Assembly: GCA_030512335.1 (NCBI GenBank) | Contig: JAULSU010000006.1 | Coordinates: 4,402,001-4,466,000, forward strand | Length of the DNA: 64,000 nucleotides | Direction of reading: 5' to 3' | Origin: Immersiella caudata | Taxonomy: Eukaryota; Ascomycota; Sordariomycetes; Sordariales; Lasiosphaeriaceae | Shown here: positions 22,860 to 34,779 of the stretch, in pieces | Layout: each line of letters starts with the position of its first letter | How positions within the stretch are numbered: position 1 is the first letter of the stretch | Position numbers and translations under genes: made by a program | The notes under the pieces: model-generated | Told to the model about the DNA's origin: nothing | Seen by the model: only the letters and a program-made list of their open reading frames with translations | The model's database searches: none

Positions 22860-25800
22860 ATGGCCGAAAAGAAGGAGACGGGCGTAACCACGGTGGCCGC
22901 ATCGGGCGAGGGGTTGTTTGAGCCCACGAGCAATGAGAAGGGCGGTTTTGTACGTGTCTGTTTTGTTTGGCGTTGAAATTCCGCTGACCATTGTCAATCA
23001 GATCCCCCGGGACACCGAGTCTGAGAGGGCCCACGATGTCGTGGTTGAGAATGACCTCGTCGTCACCGAGGAAGATCTTCTCGAGGCCAAGGCAATCGCC
23101 GCCAACCTCACTCTCGAGGAGACCCGCGACATGATGGTTTCAGTGTTGAAAATTCATGAAAGAGACCCAAATTTCCCTCATAGCGTCCTCCTGCGCGTCC
23201 ATGAGTTTCTGGGTATGTTTGTTGCTGCCGCCCCTGACACCAATTCCATCGTCTGACCGAGTTTGTAGAAAATGAGGCCATCTTCGACAATCCCGAGAAA
23301 TACGCGGATTTGATCCAAGAGATGAAGTGAGTATCACACCCAAAAACAAAAAAAAAACAAAAACATTGGACTCCCCATCTGACATCCATTCCAGGATCGA
23401 AGCAGCCCTCATCACCAACAACAGCCCCTACTCGGAAGTCCGAGCCGTTGTCGAGAACAAAGACGACCCCAGCCTCCCAAGCTCTACGATCCGAGCCTGG
23501 ACAATCGGCCTCTTCTTCTCCTTCTTCCTCGCCTTCGTCAACCAACTCTTCAGCATCCGTCAACCCGTCATCTCCATCGAGGCTAATGTTGCCCAGCTCC
23601 TGGCTTTCCCCATCGGCAAAGCCTGGGAGAAATGGATGCCAAACTACACCTTCACCGCATTCGGCCACCAACACAACCTCAACCCTGGCCCCTTCAACAA
23701 GAAAGAGCACATGCTCATCGCCATCATGGCCAACACGGCCAAGTCCCTCCCCTACACGCAGTACATCGTCTGGACGCAGGTCCTCCCGCAATTTTTCAAC
23801 CAGCAGTACGCCCGGTCGTTCGGGTATCAGCTCCTCATCGGCATGTCCACCAACTTCATCGGCTACGGCCTCGCCGGTCTCACGCGCCGTTTTATTGTCT
23901 ACCCGACCTACTGCGTGTGGCCCGCATCGCTTGTGACCATCGCACTGAACTCGGCGCTGCACAAGGACGACGCTAACAACACGGCGGTTCGCGGCCCCTT
24001 TAACCGCACCTACGGCATGACGCGTTACAAGTTCTTCCTGTGGGCATTTGGCGCGATGTTTATCTACTTTTGTGCGTATTCCTTGCCATTTAACCCCTAT
24101 CGTGGTCACTTGTGGCGATCAGATGTCTTGGGGCGTGGCGCCCGCCAAGAAAACACCCTCAAGGAACACAACTGACGGACATACAGGGTTCCCCAACTAC
24201 TTGTTCGAAGTCCTCACGTTCTTCAGCTGGATGACGTGGATTTCGCCGAATAATTTGCACTTGGAGATCTTGACGGGGTTCAAGAACGGGTTGGGGGTGA
24301 GTGCCCCACTCTTACCCCTGAATTTCACCCCTGAATTGCGGACTGACGTGATGACAGATGTTCAACCCTTGGCCGACTTTTGACTGGAATGTCATGTTGT
24401 ACGACAGTCTTGATCCTCTGGTGAGTCTTCTGTTCGGGAACGGTGGCTGAATGCGTTTTGCTGACTTTTTTGCAGATGGTTCCGTATGTGCCCCTCTGCA
24501 CCCCCCCTCTCCCCCCGCCTCGATGGAGTTGGACCTGTGGTGAAATGGGCAGGTGACGAGTGACAACAAACTGACTCTTTGCAGTGCCTTTTCCACCATC
24601 AACCGCGCCTTGGGCATGTGGATCTTCGGATTTGTAATCATGGGGGTATGGTACACAAACACCTGGAACACCGGCTACCTCCCCATCAACACCAACAAGG
24701 TCTGGGATCACTTCGGCCAACGCTACAACGTCTCCCGCGCTATTAATGACAAGGGTATGTATGATCATACCAAATACATGGAGTATTCGGCTGCCTACCT
24801 CGGAGCTGCCAACGCCATCGTCTACGGCGCCTTCTTCGCCATCTACGCCGCTGCCGTCACTCATGTCTTCCTCTTCCACCGTTATGAGATCAGCGTTGGG
24901 TTCAAGAACATGTGGGCCAGCATCCGTCGTAGAAAGGGAGAGGAGAGTAAGGAGTACAAGGATATTCACAACCGGCTGATGTCGGTGTATCCTGAAGGTA
25001 TGTATCCGCATGTCTCGCCGAGTCTTTTTGAGTTGCAGCTGACAACGTTCAGTGTCCGAATGGTGGTATCTCGGCACCCTCCTCGTCGCAGCGGGTTTCG
25101 GTTTCGCGGGTGTGGCTGCTTGGCCCACTTACACGACCCCCGGTGTCGTGCCGTATGGCGTCTTCCTTGCCATCGTCTTCGTCATTCCTGTCGGTGTCAT
25201 CAAGGCCATGACCGGCGTTGAAGTCACGCTGAACGTCTTGGCTGAGTTCATCGGTGGCATGTGGGTCGAGGGAAATGCCCTGGCCATGAACTTCTTCAAA
25301 TCTTTTGGGCAAGCCGATCCTCCTTTTTACTCCCACGATGGACCTTTCTGACGCTTTTCAGATACGTCACCTGCGCACACGCCGTCCAGTTCGCCAACGA
25401 CCTGAAAATCGCCCACTACATCAAGGTTCGTATACTCCCCCCCCCCCACCCGGAATAGTACCTATAACTAACATGTTTGCAGATCCCCCCCTGGCACACC
25501 TTCATGGCGCAAATGGTCGCCACCCTCGTCTCCACCATCGTCTGCACCGCCGTCATCGCCTTCCAAGTCAACATCCCCGGCGTCTGCGACCCTGAAAACC
25601 CTCCCATGCGTTTCTACTGCCCCGGCCCCTACACTTTTTTCACCGCCTCCGTCCTCTGGGGAACCATCGGCCCGCTCAAGGTGTTTGGCCACACAGGACA
25701 GTACAAGGAGCTCCTCCTGGGATTCCCCGCGGGTATCCTACTCACTGTGGCTGTGTACTTCCTGATGAAGCGGTTCCCGAAGAATCAGTACATCCGGCAG

Positions 25801-26252
25801 TTCCATCCTGTGGCTTTCTGGTACGGTGCTCTTAACTGGGCTCCCTACAGCTTCTCGTATGCTTGGCCGAGCGTTCCCATAGCTTGGTTGAGCTGGGTTT
25901 ACGTACGCAAGCGGTATCTTGCGTTCTGGTCAAAGTACAACTTTGTGCTCTCCGCAGCTTTCAGCTCTGGGTAAGTTTTTTTTCTTTCTTTCTTTCTTTC
26001 TTTCTTTTTTCTTTCTTTTTTTTCTTCCCTCAAGTTGGTGTGTTCAGGATATTCACTGATGTGCCAAACAGCATTGCGATTGCCGGAATCATCATGCTCT
26101 TCAGCGTGCAGTGGGCTCAGATCGAGATCCCGTGGTGGGGAAATCAACAGCCGTCCGTCGGCTGTGAAGGCAAGGCTTGCACTCTTTTGACCTTGGCCAA
26201 GGGCGAGCGTTTCTATCCTTGGTGGGATGCGTCAAAGGTTCCGGCTCCTTGA
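22860..26252 (+). CDS. Oligopeptide transporter (OPT family)
   Basis: Proton-coupled importer of tetra-/pentapeptides or glutathione-like peptides, 872 aa, about 14 membrane helices. Twelve exons: 22860-22949, 23002-23212, 23269-23326, 23395-24071, 24187-24296, 24358-24420, 24476-24483, 24585-24997, 25053-25308, 25362-25425, 25483-25970, 26072-26252. All junctions keep frame. Family hallmarks are SPYSEVRAVVENKDDP before helix 1, the NPGPFNKKEH motif, FWFPNYLFEVLTFFSWMTWI across intron 4, NVLAEFIGG, YVTCAHAVQFANDLK, KIPPWHTF and the C-terminal CEGKACTLL. The N-terminal 150 residues are cytosolic and acidic. Exon 7 is only 8 nt and is needed to make the M-V-P-A junction. Intron 9 (25309-25361) has a GC-AG boundary. 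Intron 11 contains a TTTC microsatellite. Plasma-membrane location is expected; such genes are often induced by nitrogen limitation, though no site for this was identified. Confidence 0.93.
25976..26027. repeat. TTTC microsatellite inside an intron
   Basis: Polypyrimidine run of TTTC units with T-tract interruptions, lying just after the GTAAG donor of intron 11 of the oligopeptide transporter gene. It probably varies in length between isolates. It makes this intron 101 nt, longer than most in the window. Confidence 0.9.
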
Positions 26253-27097
26253 GTTGTGGTGGGGTCGTTTGCTTGAGCGTTCCGTGTCGTGGGAAGGGTT
26301 CCCTTCTGTCGTTTTTGAAGCGGGAGCTCGGTTTTGCAAGTGATTCTATCTTGAATGTTAGTTGTTAGAGACGTTGGTAGCCGGCGAGCGTGATATCCAC
26401 AACCATCGTCTTTGGCATTAAGCAGTGATTGATGTCTGTGTTCTTGGTAGGTAGCGTTTAATTCGTGCCTTGCAGCCCCGAAGTCAAAATCCAAGCAGTG
26501 ATCGGTCCGGCCCGGCCCCACTTCCCGCTCTTGGCATCCGGGCAAGCCCTCCGCCTCTCCACCGACCTTGGGGAGGGACGATTGTCAAGTCGCTCGCAAA
26601 GCAGCGGTTCGATTGCCGCACTGGTCGCACAGACTAGGGTTTTCTTTTCGCAAATGGAAGCTTTGTCACTGATTACTGCATTGAGGGTCCACTGCGTATT
26701 CGCAGGAGCGGAGGAAAACAAATCCGTACGGAACCGAGGTGTGGGGCCATTCGGTCCCTGTTCTCCGGGCCGTGCCGAAACACGCACGGCCAGGTGGAAA
26801 GCCTTTCTCCTCAACGCCAACACTCAAAATGGTTCACACATGTTGTTGGCATCTTTCTAGCGCGAGGAAGCGCTTTTGTCTCTAGAGTGCATGATATTTA
26901 TTACCTATCACCCACCCCTTCAATCCCGACTCCGCGAAGCAAGCTAGAGTAATGACTGAATCGCCTGCTCCCGGGATGAGAATCAGACTACGGTATCCAA
27001 ATACTACGGCGCCGAGGCCGTGATGGCTGGTATATGCCACGATCTCAGGCCAAATAACTTGAAACAAAAGAACGAGAAAGGAAACAAGACCAGCCAT
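26253..27097. other. Convergent 3' intergenic region
   Basis: 845 bases between the stops of the oligopeptide transporter (+) and the sulfate transporter (-). It should hold both 3' UTRs. Open frames at 26458-26860 on both strands are mutual shadows without domains. No repeat or RNA gene was seen. Confidence 0.45.
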
Positions 27098-29250
27098 TCA
27101 TCCAACCTTCTCCTGGTGCGTAGTAGTAGTAACCTTCCCCCCCGCCGTACTAAGTTGCTGAATCGCCTTCTCACTATCCTCATCATCCGTCCCCCGCAAG
27201 CTCTGCGCCTGCCTCGGAGCCATCACCGCAGCCGCAACCGTATCATAAACCCTCACAACCTCCTTCTCATCCTCCTCGGTGACCGGCTCCTCTCCATCCA
27301 CCAAACGCCACCCGGCTCGCTCGAAGCGTTGCCGCACATACCTTGAAATTCCCGCGAAGCGAATGTTGACGCTCTCTCCGCCGTACTTCTTGATTTCCCT
27401 CACAAGGGCCTTGAGATGTGTGCAAGCCGTTGAGTCGGCGTGGCTGGCTTTGATGAAGTCAATGACGACGAGGCGGATTGGCGGCAAGCCGGATGGATTT
27501 GTGATATTGGCGCGGCGACGAAGCTTTTTAATGCGCTTCTCGCCGACGACGGACCAGTTACGTTCAGCCTCGGGCGAAAAGGCCGAGTCGTATGACGGGG
27601 CGTGGTGTGTCTGGATCGTATCCATGATGGAGCTCTTGGTGCGGAAGGCGTTGGGGAAGAAGATGGATTCGTTGAAGCGGAAGATGGAAGTATCGGGAGG
27701 GATTGATGAGGGTGCATTGCGGGCTTCGTCTAGGACGACTGCGAGTTCGGAGCGCTTGTCGGGTGTGGAGGAGACGCGGGTGAAGACTTGGCGGAGGAGG
27801 ACGTAGAGGACATTGAAGCCGACGGAGGAGGCGATGCCGATTTCGGTGGAGACGAAGAGGGAGACCCAGAAGGCGATCATGGAGGAGATAAAGTCGGCGA
27901 GGGAGGTCTTCCAGTAGTTGTAGAAGACGGTGGGGCCGCTGATCAGGGGGAAGACGGCCGTGACGATGATGGCGGCGAGAGTTGCCTTGGGGATCCAGTA
28001 AAGTGTTCCGACGAGCTTGAAGATGGAGATGAGGACGACGGCTGTTGTGATGAGGCCTGAAAGGGGGGACTTGACGTTGGCGGCCGAGTTGACAGCGGTG
28101 CGCGACATGGCGCCGCCGACGCCCATGGCGTGGAAGAAGCTGTTGAAGAAGTTGGCGACGCCAAAGTACGTAATCTCCTGCGTCTGGTCCGTCAGGTAGT
28201 TGTTGCGCACGCCAAAGGCACGGGCAATGGCGACGTGCTCGATGGTGGCGCCCACAAAGACGGTGATGCTTCGGGTGGCCACCTCAGAGATGAGCGCCGC
28301 GCTGGGCACCCGCGGGGGTTCCTGGCCGTTGGCTCTGACCTGCGCCACGTCGAAGAGGTAGTTCTTGGGATCACCGCGGTTCTTGTTGACCGCGTAGCCA
28401 ACGCCGGTGAAGATAAGAAGGGTGATGAAGGCCCGAGTGTTGGCAAGGAACCAGACGACCTTGTTCTTTGTGCCCCACCGCTTGCCCGACTGCTCGAGCA
28501 CCACCAGCAGGAAGATGCCTGTGAACCCGACGGCGCAGGCCAGCCCGTTGGCTCGGGGCAGCTCGTGAAATACGTCATGGATCTGAGTCGCTGTGCCGCT
28601 CCCGACGTTGGTCTCCCCGAGGAGTGACGGGATTTGGTTCAGGATGATGGTGATGGCCACAGCTGAGATGAAGCCGCTCAGCACCGGGAGAGAGACAAAG
28701 TCCAGCAAGAAACCAAGCTTCAGGAACCCCACAACCATTCCGTACACGCCCATCATGAGGGCCACGGCCGAGGCAATCTCAGAAGGGGTCCATTCCGAGT
28801 GCTCGAGGTCTTCAATGATTTCCGAGGTCAAGAGTCCTATCAGCGATGTCGGCCCCGTCGAGACATCTAAGCTTGCAAGTTAGCCTCTCCGAGCCCTTGG
28901 CGAGTCAGGGGTCCTGCTTGCGGCTTACCCTTGGTGGAACCCATGAAGGTATAGATGGCCGAAGGCAGCCAGCTCGACATGAGGCCATACTGAACCGGAA
29001 TTGTTGCAATCTTTGCATAGGACAGGGCCTGCGGAATCAGCATCAAGCCTACGGTCAGGCCCGCGATAATGTCGTTGATAACCCATCGGTAGTTGTACTT
29101 CGGAAGCCAGCCGATGATGGGAAACTTTTCCGTCACGTATTCAACCGAGGCGCTAGGCAAAGCGCGAGCGCCCTTTGCCGTGAGCCGCGCGACCCTGTTC
29201 CAGGTCACGTCAGTAGCCACATCATTCTTTGCCCTCTCCACGTAGTTCAT
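27098..29250 (-). CDS. SulP-family sulfate transporter with STAS domain
   Basis: 696-aa plasma-membrane anion transporter in two exons (29250-28929, 28866-27098; 62-nt intron). SulP proteins in fungi take up sulfate by proton symport for cysteine and methionine synthesis. Diagnostic segments are VINDIIAGLTVGLMLIPQAL, KIATIPVQYGLMSSWLPSA and YTFMGSTKDVSTGPTSLIG (the last spanning the intron), then about a dozen hydrophobic segments, and GGAMSRTAVNSAANVKSPLSG in the transport core. The C-terminal cytosolic STAS domain (residues ~530-640) includes IRLVVIDFIKASHADSTA and NIRFAGISRYVRQRFERAGW. The start at 29250 (MNYVERAKNDVATD) is chosen because it matches the short N-terminal tail usual in fungal members; an open frame extends further upstream but looks non-coding. 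Regulation by sulfur status is typical of the family but not shown by the sequence. Confidence 0.92.
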
Positions 29251-32200
29251 GATGTGGATGTTGTTGTTATCAGCCGAACCTCGCTTGACTATCAAAGTCT
29301 TCGTCTCGCATACGGTCTCGTTCGGGTTTCGACAACACGATGCCAAAGCGTCTCGGACAACGTCGGAGAGAGTAAGAAGGCAAAGTGGCGAACAAGCGAC
29401 GGGGTGTCTAGGGGGCTGTGGGACTTGACATGGAGTTCGAGTCGACGATAGATCAACATCTCTCGGCGTCCCCTGCACGATTACTCACCCACTGCTTGTA
29501 CGCTGTGGGGCTCTCTCAGGGGGTCAGCATGCTACCTTTCTCGGCGGGGTATGTTGGAGACAGCTGCGGGCGAACAGCATCGAGAACCAACCAGCGTCGC
29601 CAGCACAGCTAGAACGGAAAGCCATCGCGATTCGGAAAGCTGAGACTCGGTGTTCGGTATCCTTCTCAGCATCGCCGATTGATGTGAGGTACTATATCTG
29701 CCCACGTGAGCCTGCTGCAGTCCATCTTTTCTATCCAGGTCAATAGCGGCGTTGCACAACAAGAGGGAACGAGGAGGGGTAAGAGGCTCACGACGGGTGT
29801 GCCATATCCGTCAAGGAGGGTTGAGTACAGGCCGGGGCAGAAAGCTTGATTGCCGCACGCTTACATACGGCGCTAGCGCCGGTCAAGTCCGGATATACGC
29901 TCTTAAATGCTCAGCTCACCACACCTGGGAATGCCGATACTTGCCTCTAACCAGGATTACCTCTTTTCCGACGCTTATGCACCCCACACTTGACCACAGA
30001 TAGATACCGGCTTGATCAGGCCCCCTTGTTGGCAGTCGAGTTGGCACGTGAGGTAGTTGGCTGGTCGACAGCAACTTTTCCATTCATGGTGTCTATCATG
30101 ACCCCGTCATGTTCTGAGGTGAGGAAAGTGAGATCGAGTCGTGGTTGTTATTGTAGGTATTATGATCTGAAATCATGGGGACTTCGCATTTCCTGACGTT
30201 GTGTCTCTATCGTCATGATTAGTAAGACTTAAAGTCGGTCGAGCATGCGGCCAGCAGACAAACCAAATTAGAGGAATGAGGCGCCCTGGCGGTGTGACAG
30301 CAGTGCTGCTGCACCCTCGTTGTCATTGCCAAGAAGGGAAACTCTATTGGAGGCCAAAGTAATGCGCACTTTGTCGGGGGCCGGACTGCCCTCACAATTG
30401 GTGGGCTCCAAATGGCGGAGGATGCACCGGCATGCACGGAAACGGTGGTGTCTCACTGCTTACCCCTCACCATCCGAGGGGGTAAGCGTCTTGCATGGCA
30501 AATCAGCGATTGTGATCCGGTCTGCAATGTCTCAAAGTAATTCATGTTGATACAGAAAGTTTGGGGGCAAACTCACAAGCGAGTATATCCAACGACGTTC
30601 GCCATGGGCTTCGCCACCCTATTGCAGGGGCTATGAAGCGGCCTTTGCCCTAGATCCGAGCCCAAGCGAGCTTGACCATGAACTCGTCCGTGGTATCTCC
30701 AAGGCCTATGGTACAAGTGATGTCTGTAATCGGAAGATAGGAGTAATGATACGCGACAATGATGCCGATCATCGAACCAAATGGATTCAACCCCCCTCTT
30801 GCCTTGACTTCAAGCTAGAACTGTCATTCTCTTCAACTCCATCGCAAAGGGAACGGCACCACGGCGGCTCTGGCGCTGTACTTGCTGCGGGTGACACCAA
30901 GAGAGGTCATAACTGCACGATCTCGGTCTAGAGTTCCCTTGAAACTTGAAACAGCATCAAATCTCGGAATCCGGCCTTCGGTTTTCGGCTTCCTGCATCT
31001 ATTCAATATATTGGCCGCCAACTAGCAGAGGGAAAGATCAGATCGACATACATACCATCTACCCCAACCAGTGAATGCGATCTAAACCCCGCGCGGGCGC
31101 CATTGTCCGTGAAGGCCGGAATTAAGACGGCCGGCGTCAAGATGAGGGGAAGGTCTCGCAATCCGAGGTCGATGGCGTTAGCCATGATGGCAGTATGCCT
31201 TGTCGGTGGTCCTGCATACGCACTCAACGAGGGATGCTGAGACTATGACTTGACTCGGATGGGAGGGTTGCAAACGAGGCCGGGAATAGAGGATCTAGGC
31301 TTCTCAGGAACTTCTCGTTTCAAGATGCGATGCGTACCGAGTCGGGAAATCATTGAGAGAAACTCATGTACTGCATACCGAGGTGTTACTGTCGGTTACG
31401 TGTCTTGTCGTTTTCAGATCGTTAAGGCCGCAGTGAGGGCAAGTCGGGCGCCGCTAGGAATCGGCATGTGGTCGACCGTGAGCCCGCCAGCCCATCAGCC
31501 CGTGATGGAACATTGGTCGCGCGGGGTGGAAGACTGGATGCTGAGCTGGCCAAAGCGAGAGAGAACGAGGTCAACCCCAGACGAAGCGCAAGTTCACGCC
31601 GCGGCGGCCATGACAGGCTGGGGACGAAGTGTGGAGACCCGAGAATGCCGACTCTTTAAGAGTTGAAGAGGACGATGAAGAAGACGAGGACAGAGAGTGG
31701 ACTCGAACAAATGGAAGCATTGCACTCGGGATTGAGCCAGGCGTTCATCGAATTTTCCGTGGCCGGAAGGGAAAGAGCTAACATAAGCAACTGTCAGCAC
31801 GCTTTGCCGTTGGTTTGAAATCTGTGCGATTGCTTCCATCTCCATGGTTCCTTCCCTCGAGCATGGTCAGTAAATTCGGAGCTCCACTTTCCCACACCTT
31901 GAGAACTTCCCCACGCCACATGGTTGGGGCAGCCCTCTCGACCCTCTCACACCTCGTCAAGCAACCCACGCTCAGTCATCAGCCATTGTCTCAACATGAC
32001 GAGTTGCAGACTTGATGCGAGCGACTGAAGTTACGAGCAAAACGGGACTCGGAATTGAACTGCACGCGTGGGCGAGCCGTCACGATGGATCTCAATTGGA
32101 TCCGCGCGTTCAGCCAGACCATTTTCCGTCATCGAGTCTCTTCCTGTGCCCAATTCACGACGAATTACCCATTCAGGCAGCGAACTTTCACCATTTTCAT

Positions 32201-34779
32201 CGCCATGGACATTGTTCCATTTCCAAGGAGCGAGACCGTACCCAAATACAATGTTATTGTCATGTCGCAAACAAACAATCTAAAGGTAGCGTGCCATCAC
32301 ATGGCATTGTTTGCCCGAAAACCGACAATGCTCTTAGTTGAGAGTTCTGATCGTTTTCAGGTAGCGTGGACTCGGATGTTTTTACGTCTCAGGTCCTTGA
32401 TACCCGCGTTCGAGGACGAGTGATTCCCGTCTGTGAGAGCAAGACACGGCCACGGGGCGCGCCACAGCTAGACCCGCCTCACGGTTCCTCCTAAGGCGAC
32501 TACTGCATCCTACTGCATGTGGCGAGCTATGTGCCGGATGGAGCATCACCGGCCAAGCTCAGCTGAAACGACGACATACCAAGCGTCAAGCAAAAGCAGG
32601 CCCGAAGCATTCAGATCGGCCCCTCAGTGTAGGCCCAAGACAAGCCGAAAAATTCCCGTTGAACACGTTTCCCTTTCCATTACACGTTCTCGAGTACACG
32701 ACAAGACCGCCTTGGTTTGGCAGACTCGCCATCCGCCACTGCCTGGATGTAACGTCATGGGTGCATCACAAAAGTCAGCTTAAAGCTGTGGCACGGAACA
32801 AAGGGCATGAGCGTCAGAACCAATACTGTGGCTGCAAAGAACTGGGCACAGACATCGAGTGGCTGCCAGCGTGACGCCGACATCTCATCCATCCTCCCGT
32901 ATCAATCTCTAGGCCGTTCAAGACCGGGGGAGCAAAAAATCCTAACATCAAGTTCATCAAGCAAGAGTGGACTGCAGCTGTACGGCTCATGCTGACGTTC
33001 CCGCGGCTGAACCAAGAATCAAAGCGTACTCGATGAGGGCAAAGACGGGATGAAGGGAATAGCCTCCACCTCCACATTCCGTCGAAGAGGACATCGAAGC
33101 CGCTCAGGGCAGTCATCTCAGTCACAACTGACTTTGATCTGATGCCCGTGGTTAAGGTCACCGGCAAAAAAAAGAGCCCTACGCCCTAGAAGATCGCTGC
33201 ACACCATGATCGCGTCAACGGGCGATCATCCTGTCGGGGAGTGTGATCTTCAGGACCCCTGACCAAGACGTTGCAGCGGTTTCAGACGCCTTCCTTCTCT
33301 GTTGGCCGCATAAGCCGGTTTGCCACGAGCTGGCCTTGGCGACCGGACCTGAATGCGAGGGCCACCTGGTTGGTGCGCGGCCTTTTCCAAACCTTTTGTT
33401 TGCTTGGGTTGCGGCAGTTTTCGATCACACTTCAAGAGGGGCAGAGTGAAGTCGACGGAGACACTTCGGCCCCCGAGCGCCACCAACAATGCACCGCACG
33501 TTCAGTCCAGTTACCTTCGGTAGGCGCACGTGTGGTCTCGCGATGCTGCGACGTCAAGGGCAGCAGTAGTGGCTGCATCGGGCAGGAGAGAAGCGCGCCA
33601 GTGTCGTTGCCATTGGCGGAAGTGCAGAAGCGCATTTGTCCCTCACGGCATGGCGCACGCTCAGATCTCACACCCTCGGCTGACGCGACGAATAGGAATT
33701 TTGCGGTTAAATCCCGAACGCAAGGCATCGCTTAGAGGGAAAACAGCGAACAGCATCTCAGAGGGATGGCGCCCGCGCAGCGAACTGCTGCTTCAGGGAG
33801 GTACCAGAGCTGACCTCCTGTGCTTCGTCTAGGTAGGTAGGCCCCTACTTTACTACCCACCGGCGGCCCTCTGTGCCTGAGATCGAGCCGCCGAGATCAA
33901 TGGGCGCGCAAAATTCAGCTGTGCCGTGTTAATGCAGCGACGGGCCAGCGTCGCACCCAGGCCGCCCCAGGAAGCTCTTTCGCCCCATGGCGTCCCTGTG
34001 CGCCCCGACCCCAGCGAATTGTCTTTCTAGAAGGCTGCGAACCCGCTGTCGGGACGGTCGCCCGTGGGCCGCCAGGGCACAAGGGCACCCGAGACTTGAC
34101 GGCTCATGCAGCCACATGCAAGCAGTGAGCCCGGCACCTGAAACAGAAGCGCCGACACACGTAACTGTCGACTCTCTGGGCGGGGAGAAGCGGAACACCA
34201 GCGGGATTCCAAGATCAACGCAGCGGAAAGCAATGGCACGAAAAGCACATCACCAGCATCGCAAAAACTCACTCAACGGCGCATAGGACTTGGAGTTGCA
34301 CCATGGGAACACTGACGCCCCAGCGCACGTATCGATCAGCGGCCCGGGATGCCCTCAAACTTGGACTCAAGCAAGATGCACTGCCAGACGTCAGTCAGCC
34401 CTGCTCTTATTGGCAATGGTAAACCTGGCCAAGCGAGTCAACGGGCCCAAGTTCCTGCTGTGCCGCCTGGTACCAGACCGTGAAACACGGACCCTCATCC
34501 GTTCTCCAATGGCAGCGACCTACCCTTCAGACATGCAGTTCGCCATGCGGTCCTGGTTCCGAGCATTGTCCACCCCAAACCTGCCCAAACCTGGACGAAA
34601 ATCACTCCCCTCGCAGGGTCTAGATCTTGATATATTCGCCGACAGATCGTCCTCTCTGTGGGGTTCGTTCTCTTTTTTGACCCCTGTCCCTCAGATGCTC
34701 TCCCATCACCAACATCGTCGGGCGACGATGTTGCTGCTTCCCGAGGGCCTCGACTTCGTCTAGGAGACCCTTCACAGCC
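29251..34779. other. 5.5-kb region with no supportable gene
   Basis: The longest gene-poor stretch of the window, between the divergent sulfate transporter and rhodopsin-fold genes. Many short frames occur (for example 31250-31666, 33271-33735 and 34290-34763 on +), but none shows a domain, signal peptide, biased codon pattern or usable introns. Base composition is mixed and not strongly AT-rich, so it does not look like a heavily mutated repeat. Short inverted repeats at 30458-30487 and 33206-33229 are within chance expectation. It may contain a non-coding transcript or an old, unrecognisable insertion. Confidence 0.4.
34710..34733. promoter_or_regulatory. 24-bp palindrome 46 bp upstream of the rhodopsin-fold gene
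   Basis: Two perfect 11-base arms (CAACATCGTCG and CGACGATGTTG) separated by GG. The position suggests either a dimeric regulator site or, if transcribed, a stable hairpin in the 5' UTR (10-bp stem with a four-base loop) that could hinder ribosome scanning. Function is inferred only from symmetry and position. Confidence 0.45.

Noticed and set aside
26600..26640. tRNA-like GGTTCGATT box
   Set aside because: Flanking bases do not form the T-stem in register, and no D-arm or acceptor stem could be found upstream.
30458..30487. Inverted repeat with 9-base arms (GCTTACCCC / GGGGTAAGC)
   Set aside because: Several such 9-bp arms are expected by chance in 64 kb, and no gene or transcript is positioned to use it.
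33206..33229. Inverted repeat with 8-base arms (ATGATCGC / GCGATCAT)
   Set aside because: Within chance expectation and located in a stretch with no other feature.
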